From Mycoplasmatota bacterium (GTDB lineage Bacteria; Bacillota_I; Bacilli_A; Izemoplasmatales; Hujiaoplasmataceae), in the NCBI GenBank assembly GCA_023132365.1, contig JAGLYJ010000051.1, positions 1 to 7,751 of the forward strand: DNA of 7,751 nt. Reading direction: 5' to 3'. Made by a program: the position numbers and the translations under genes. The notes beneath the pieces were generated by a model. It was given only the letters and a program-made list of their open reading frames with translations. It was not told the DNA's origin and made no database searches. This document shows, piece by piece, positions 5,673 to 7,751 of the stretch; positions within the stretch are counted from its first letter, which is position 1, and the number at the start of each line of letters is the position of its first letter.

Positions 5673-5944
5673 ATAAAAAAGATATAATAATCTGTCGTTG
5701 TGAAGACGTAACTCTAGAAGATGTTCATAACTGTCTTAAAGACGGTTATACAACCTTTGAAGAGCTTAAGAGAATATTAAGAGTTGGAATGGGTCCATGT
5801 CAGGGGCAAACTTGTTCAATTCTAGTGCAAAGAGAAATAGCTAAGTTTTTAGGCAAAAAGATTGAAGATGTTAAGACTCATAAAACAAGACCGTTAATTA
5901 CTGGTGTTGTTTTAGAAGATATAGCAGGTAACGATAATGATTAA
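5669..5944 (+). CDS. BFD-like [2Fe-2S] protein
   Basis: This 91-residue protein is a stand-alone bacterioferritin-associated-ferredoxin-like (Fer2_BFD) domain. Ligands are Cys9 and Cys11 in ICRCEDVT and Cys44 and Cys49 in MGPCQGQTC, giving C-x-C-x32-C-x4-C. In HcnB, NoxA-type opine oxidases and proline dehydrogenase alpha subunits this domain is fused to the C-terminus of the FAD/NAD-type subunit; here it is encoded apart, two genes downstream of its usual fusion partner. The KTRPLITGV stretch after the last ligand resembles the RP-containing tail of the fused versions. It overlaps the preceding gene by 4 bases and the following one by 8. It is very probably a structural subunit of the complex rather than a bacterioferritin partner, since no bacterioferritin gene is in the window. 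Confidence 0.88.
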   Translation: MNKKDIIICRCEDVTLEDVHNCLKDGYTTFEELKRILRVGMGPCQGQTCSILVQREIAKFLGKKIEDVKTHKTRPLITGVVLEDIAGNDND

Positions 5945-7085
5945 AGCAGATATAGTTATTATAGGTGCAGGGATAAGTGGTTTATCTACAGCTTATAATT
6001 TAGCAAAAAATGGTGTTAAGAATATTGTTGTTATTGATGAACTATTTATTACTAGTGGATCAACTGGAAGATGTGGTGCAGGAGTTAGACAACAATGGGG
6101 AACAAAATTAAATTGTATTCTAGCTAAGAAGTCAATTGAGTTTTTTATGACCGCTAATGAAGTTTTAGGTTATAAGAAAGATATCGAATTTAAACAAGAA
6201 GGATATTTAATACTTTCAACATCTAAAGAAGAAGATGAAGTGTTTAAAAAAAATGTAGCAGTGCAGAATTCAATTGGAATTCCTTCAAAACTTTTAAGTG
6301 TTGAAGAAGCATTAAAAGTTGTGCCGCATTTAAATCCTAAAGCTTTTACATCAGCAAGCTTTTGTAAAACTGATGGACATGTTAATCCATTCTTGATGAG
6401 TGAAGCATATTACAAGGCTGCTAAGAATCTTGGGGTTGATTTCTACTTTTATGAAAAAGTATTAGAAATCAAAGTTAACAACAACCGTATTGAAGAAGTT
6501 ATAACAGATAAGCGAGTTTTTGAAACCAATAAAGTAGTTAATGCAGCTGGTGGATTTGCTAAAGAAATCGGTGATATGGTTGGAGTGGAAATTCCTGTTT
6601 TTTCAGAAAATCATGAAATATTAGTTACAGAGCCAACAACTAATATACAAGGTCCAATGGTAATGAGCTTTTCAAAGAATATTTATTGCCAACAAGTTCC
6701 ACACGGATCATTCTTGATAGGTAGGTCTAACCCAGATGCATTACCTAATCATGATATATCATCTAGCTGGCAATTCTTAGATGAAATGGCAAAAACGGTT
6801 TGTGATATCTTACCTAAGGTAGGTAAACTAAGAGTTATAAGAACCTGGGGTGGTTCATATAACAATAGTCCAGATCATCAACCAATAATTTCAGATATTG
6901 AAGGGTTACCAGGTTTTTATATAGCCTGTGGTTATTCTGGTCATGGATTTATGTTCGCTCCAATTACTGGAGAGATATTAACCCAAATGATTCTTAATAA
7001 ACCTTTAGAAGATTATACAAAAGAACTACATATTAATCGTTTTAATAATAAAGAAATAACTGATTTCGAAAAATCAGTAGTATAA
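5937..7085 (+). CDS. DAO-family FAD oxidoreductase, imino-acid dehydrogenase catalytic subunit (HcnC / proline dehydrogenase beta type)
   Basis: This 382-residue flavoprotein belongs to the D-amino-acid oxidase/sarcosine oxidase beta superfamily. FAD-binding features are IIGAGISG (8-15), acidic Asp34 at the end of strand 2, and the GSTGRCGAGVRQQWGT stretch (41-56) typical of HcnC, sarcosine oxidase beta and archaeal L-proline dehydrogenase beta. NAAGG is at 202-206, and the C-terminal flavin-contact motif GYSGHGFMFAPITGE is at 332-346. It should bind the amine or imino acid and reduce FAD. With a P5C dehydrogenase gene directly downstream, L-proline giving 1-pyrroline-5-carboxylate is the favoured reaction; hydroxyproline, sarcosine or an opine cannot be excluded from sequence. 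It starts inside the preceding gene (8-base overlap) with AGG eight bases upstream. Confidence 0.88.
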   Translation: MIKADIVIIGAGISGLSTAYNLAKNGVKNIVVIDELFITSGSTGRCGAGVRQQWGTKLNCILAKKSIEFFMTANEVLGYKKDIEFKQEGYLILSTSKEEDEVFKKNVAVQNSIGIPSKLLSVEEALKVVPHLNPKAFTSASFCKTDGHVNPFLMSEAYYKAAKNLGVDFYFYEKVLEIKVNNNRIEEVITDKRVFETNKVVNAAGGFAKEIGDMVGVEIPVFSENHEILVTEPTTNIQGPMVMSFSKNIYCQQVPHGSFLIGRSNPDALPNHDISSSWQFLDEMAKTVCDILPKVGKLRVIRTWGGSYNNSPDHQPIISDIEGLPGFYIACGYSGHGFMFAPITGEILTQMILNKPLEDYTKELHINRFNNKEITDFEKSVV

Positions 7086-7102
7086 GAAGGGAGTTTTATA
7101 CA

Positions 7103-7751
7103 ATGGCAATTTACAGTTATAAAACAGAACTATTAACAGATTTTAGTAAACAAGAGAATGTTGATCTTTATCAAAAAGCATTAACAAAGGTAAGAAAATA
7201 CTTAGGTGAGGAATACCCACTAATTATCAATGGTGAAAGAATTTTCACTGACAAGTTTATTACTTCACTTAATCCATCAAAACATAGTGAAGTAATTGGT
7301 AGAATTTCACAAGCAACTCTTAAAGAAGCTAAATTAGCAATGGAAACAGCTCTTACTACTTTCGAATATTGGAAAAAGGTAGATCCAAGAGTTAGAGCTG
7401 ATATTTTATTTAAAGCTGCTAATATTATGAAGAGAAAAAAACATGAGTTATCTGCTTTAATGACACTTGAAGCTGGAAAGCCTTGGGATGAAGCTGACGC
7501 TGATACTGCTGAAGCAATTGATTTCTTAGAGTATTATGGTCGTCAAATGATGAAGCTAGAAACAATTGATAAAGAAACATTAAGTAGAAGAAATATGGAA
7601 AGAAATGAATTTAAATATATTCCACTTGGTGTAGCCGCAGTAATTACACCATGGAACTTCCCTCTAGCAATTCTTGCAGGTATGACAAGTGCTGCAGTAG
7701 TTGGAGGAAACACAGTACTTCTTAAACCAGCAATTACGACACAAGTAATAG
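7103..7751 (+). CDS. pruA: 1-pyrroline-5-carboxylate dehydrogenase, RocA/PruA type (5' part, runs off the window)
   Basis: The first 216 residues of an NAD(P)+-dependent aldehyde dehydrogenase are present; the frame is open to the window edge. It would oxidise glutamate-5-semialdehyde/P5C to glutamate, the second step of proline catabolism. The N-terminus closely follows the Bacillus RocA pattern: YPLIINGE (38-45), SLNPSK, FEYWKKV, EAGKPWDEADADTAEAIDF (123-141), EYYGRQM and the cofactor-site segment ITPWNFPLA with the oxyanion Asn185, then NTVLLKPA with Lys208. The aspartate-rich EADADTAEAIDF segment is typical of P5C dehydrogenases rather than generic aldehyde dehydrogenases. The catalytic cysteine lies beyond the edge. 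The ATG has AAGGGAG (7087-7093) nine bases upstream, and the 17-base gap from the oxidase gene with no terminator shows it is the sixth gene of the operon. Confidence 0.93.
   Translation, partial: MAIYSYKTELLTDFSKQENVDLYQKALTKVRKYLGEEYPLIINGERIFTDKFITSLNPSKHSEVIGRISQATLKEAKLAMETALTTFEYWKKVDPRVRADILFKAANIMKRKKHELSALMTLEAGKPWDEADADTAEAIDFLEYYGRQMMKLETIDKETLSRRNMERNEFKYIPLGVAAVITPWNFPLAILAGMTSAAVVGGNTVLLKPAITTQVI

Noticed and set aside
5190..5680. TGA read as tryptophan (Mycoplasma code)
   Set aside because: All tryptophans in the frames are TGG, and both TGA stops lie in ATGA overlaps at the expected protein ends; reading through would add only one or a few residues.
1..7751. Mobile element, CRISPR array, tRNA or rRNA
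   Set aside because: No transposase or integrase motifs, no regularly spaced repeats, and no tRNA-like T-loop or rRNA sequence seen; composition is even across the window.

Overview
The window is low-GC DNA, by eye about one third G+C, and gene-dense. Every tryptophan in the reading frames is TGG, and TGA is used as a stop inside ATGA stop/start overlaps, so the standard bacterial code applies rather than the Mycoplasma code. Strong GGAGG-type ribosome sites, a Bacillota-type catabolite box, U-tract terminators, pdxST with a divergent MocR regulator, and a RocA-like dehydrogenase suggest a low-GC Gram-positive bacterium: a Bacillota member or a walled or wall-less relative such as the Acholeplasma/Izemoplasma/Haloplasma side. 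I cannot place it more precisely.

Left part, minus strand (1-2212). An unrecognised four-helix membrane protein lies at 61-612, followed by its terminator. Next comes the pdxS-pdxT operon (2212 down to 751), which encodes the two-subunit PLP synthase that makes vitamin B6 from ribose 5-phosphate, glyceraldehyde 3-phosphate and glutamine. Its terminator starts inside the last codons of pdxT. The 114-base gap 2213-2326 holds two opposed promoters whose -10 boxes almost coincide, together with candidate regulator half-sites. Divergently from it runs pdxR (2327-3730), a GntR/aminotransferase fusion of the MocR family, the usual regulator of pdxST.

Right part, plus strand (3731-7751). A promoter with an overlapping cre-like box (3768-3789) precedes six tightly packed genes. 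They encode a small [2Fe-2S] protein, an FAD/NAD-type disulfide-reductase-fold subunit, a 2x[4Fe-4S] ferredoxin-like protein, a BFD-like [2Fe-2S] protein, a DAO-family FAD amine/imino-acid oxidase subunit, and a RocA/PruA-type 1-pyrroline-5-carboxylate dehydrogenase that runs off the window. The first five overlap each other by 8, 4, 4 and 8 bases. They look like a split form of the multi-subunit dye-linked proline dehydrogenase / HcnABC / opine oxidase family. With the aldehyde dehydrogenase they most simply make a proline-to-glutamate catabolic pathway: the DAO subunit oxidises the imino acid, electrons leave through the flavin and iron-sulfur subunits, and the product P5C is oxidised to glutamate. 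Hydroxyproline is a possible alternative substrate. The main points for a second look are the fully split redox complex, its apparent catabolite control, and the face-to-face promoters of the vitamin B6 locus.
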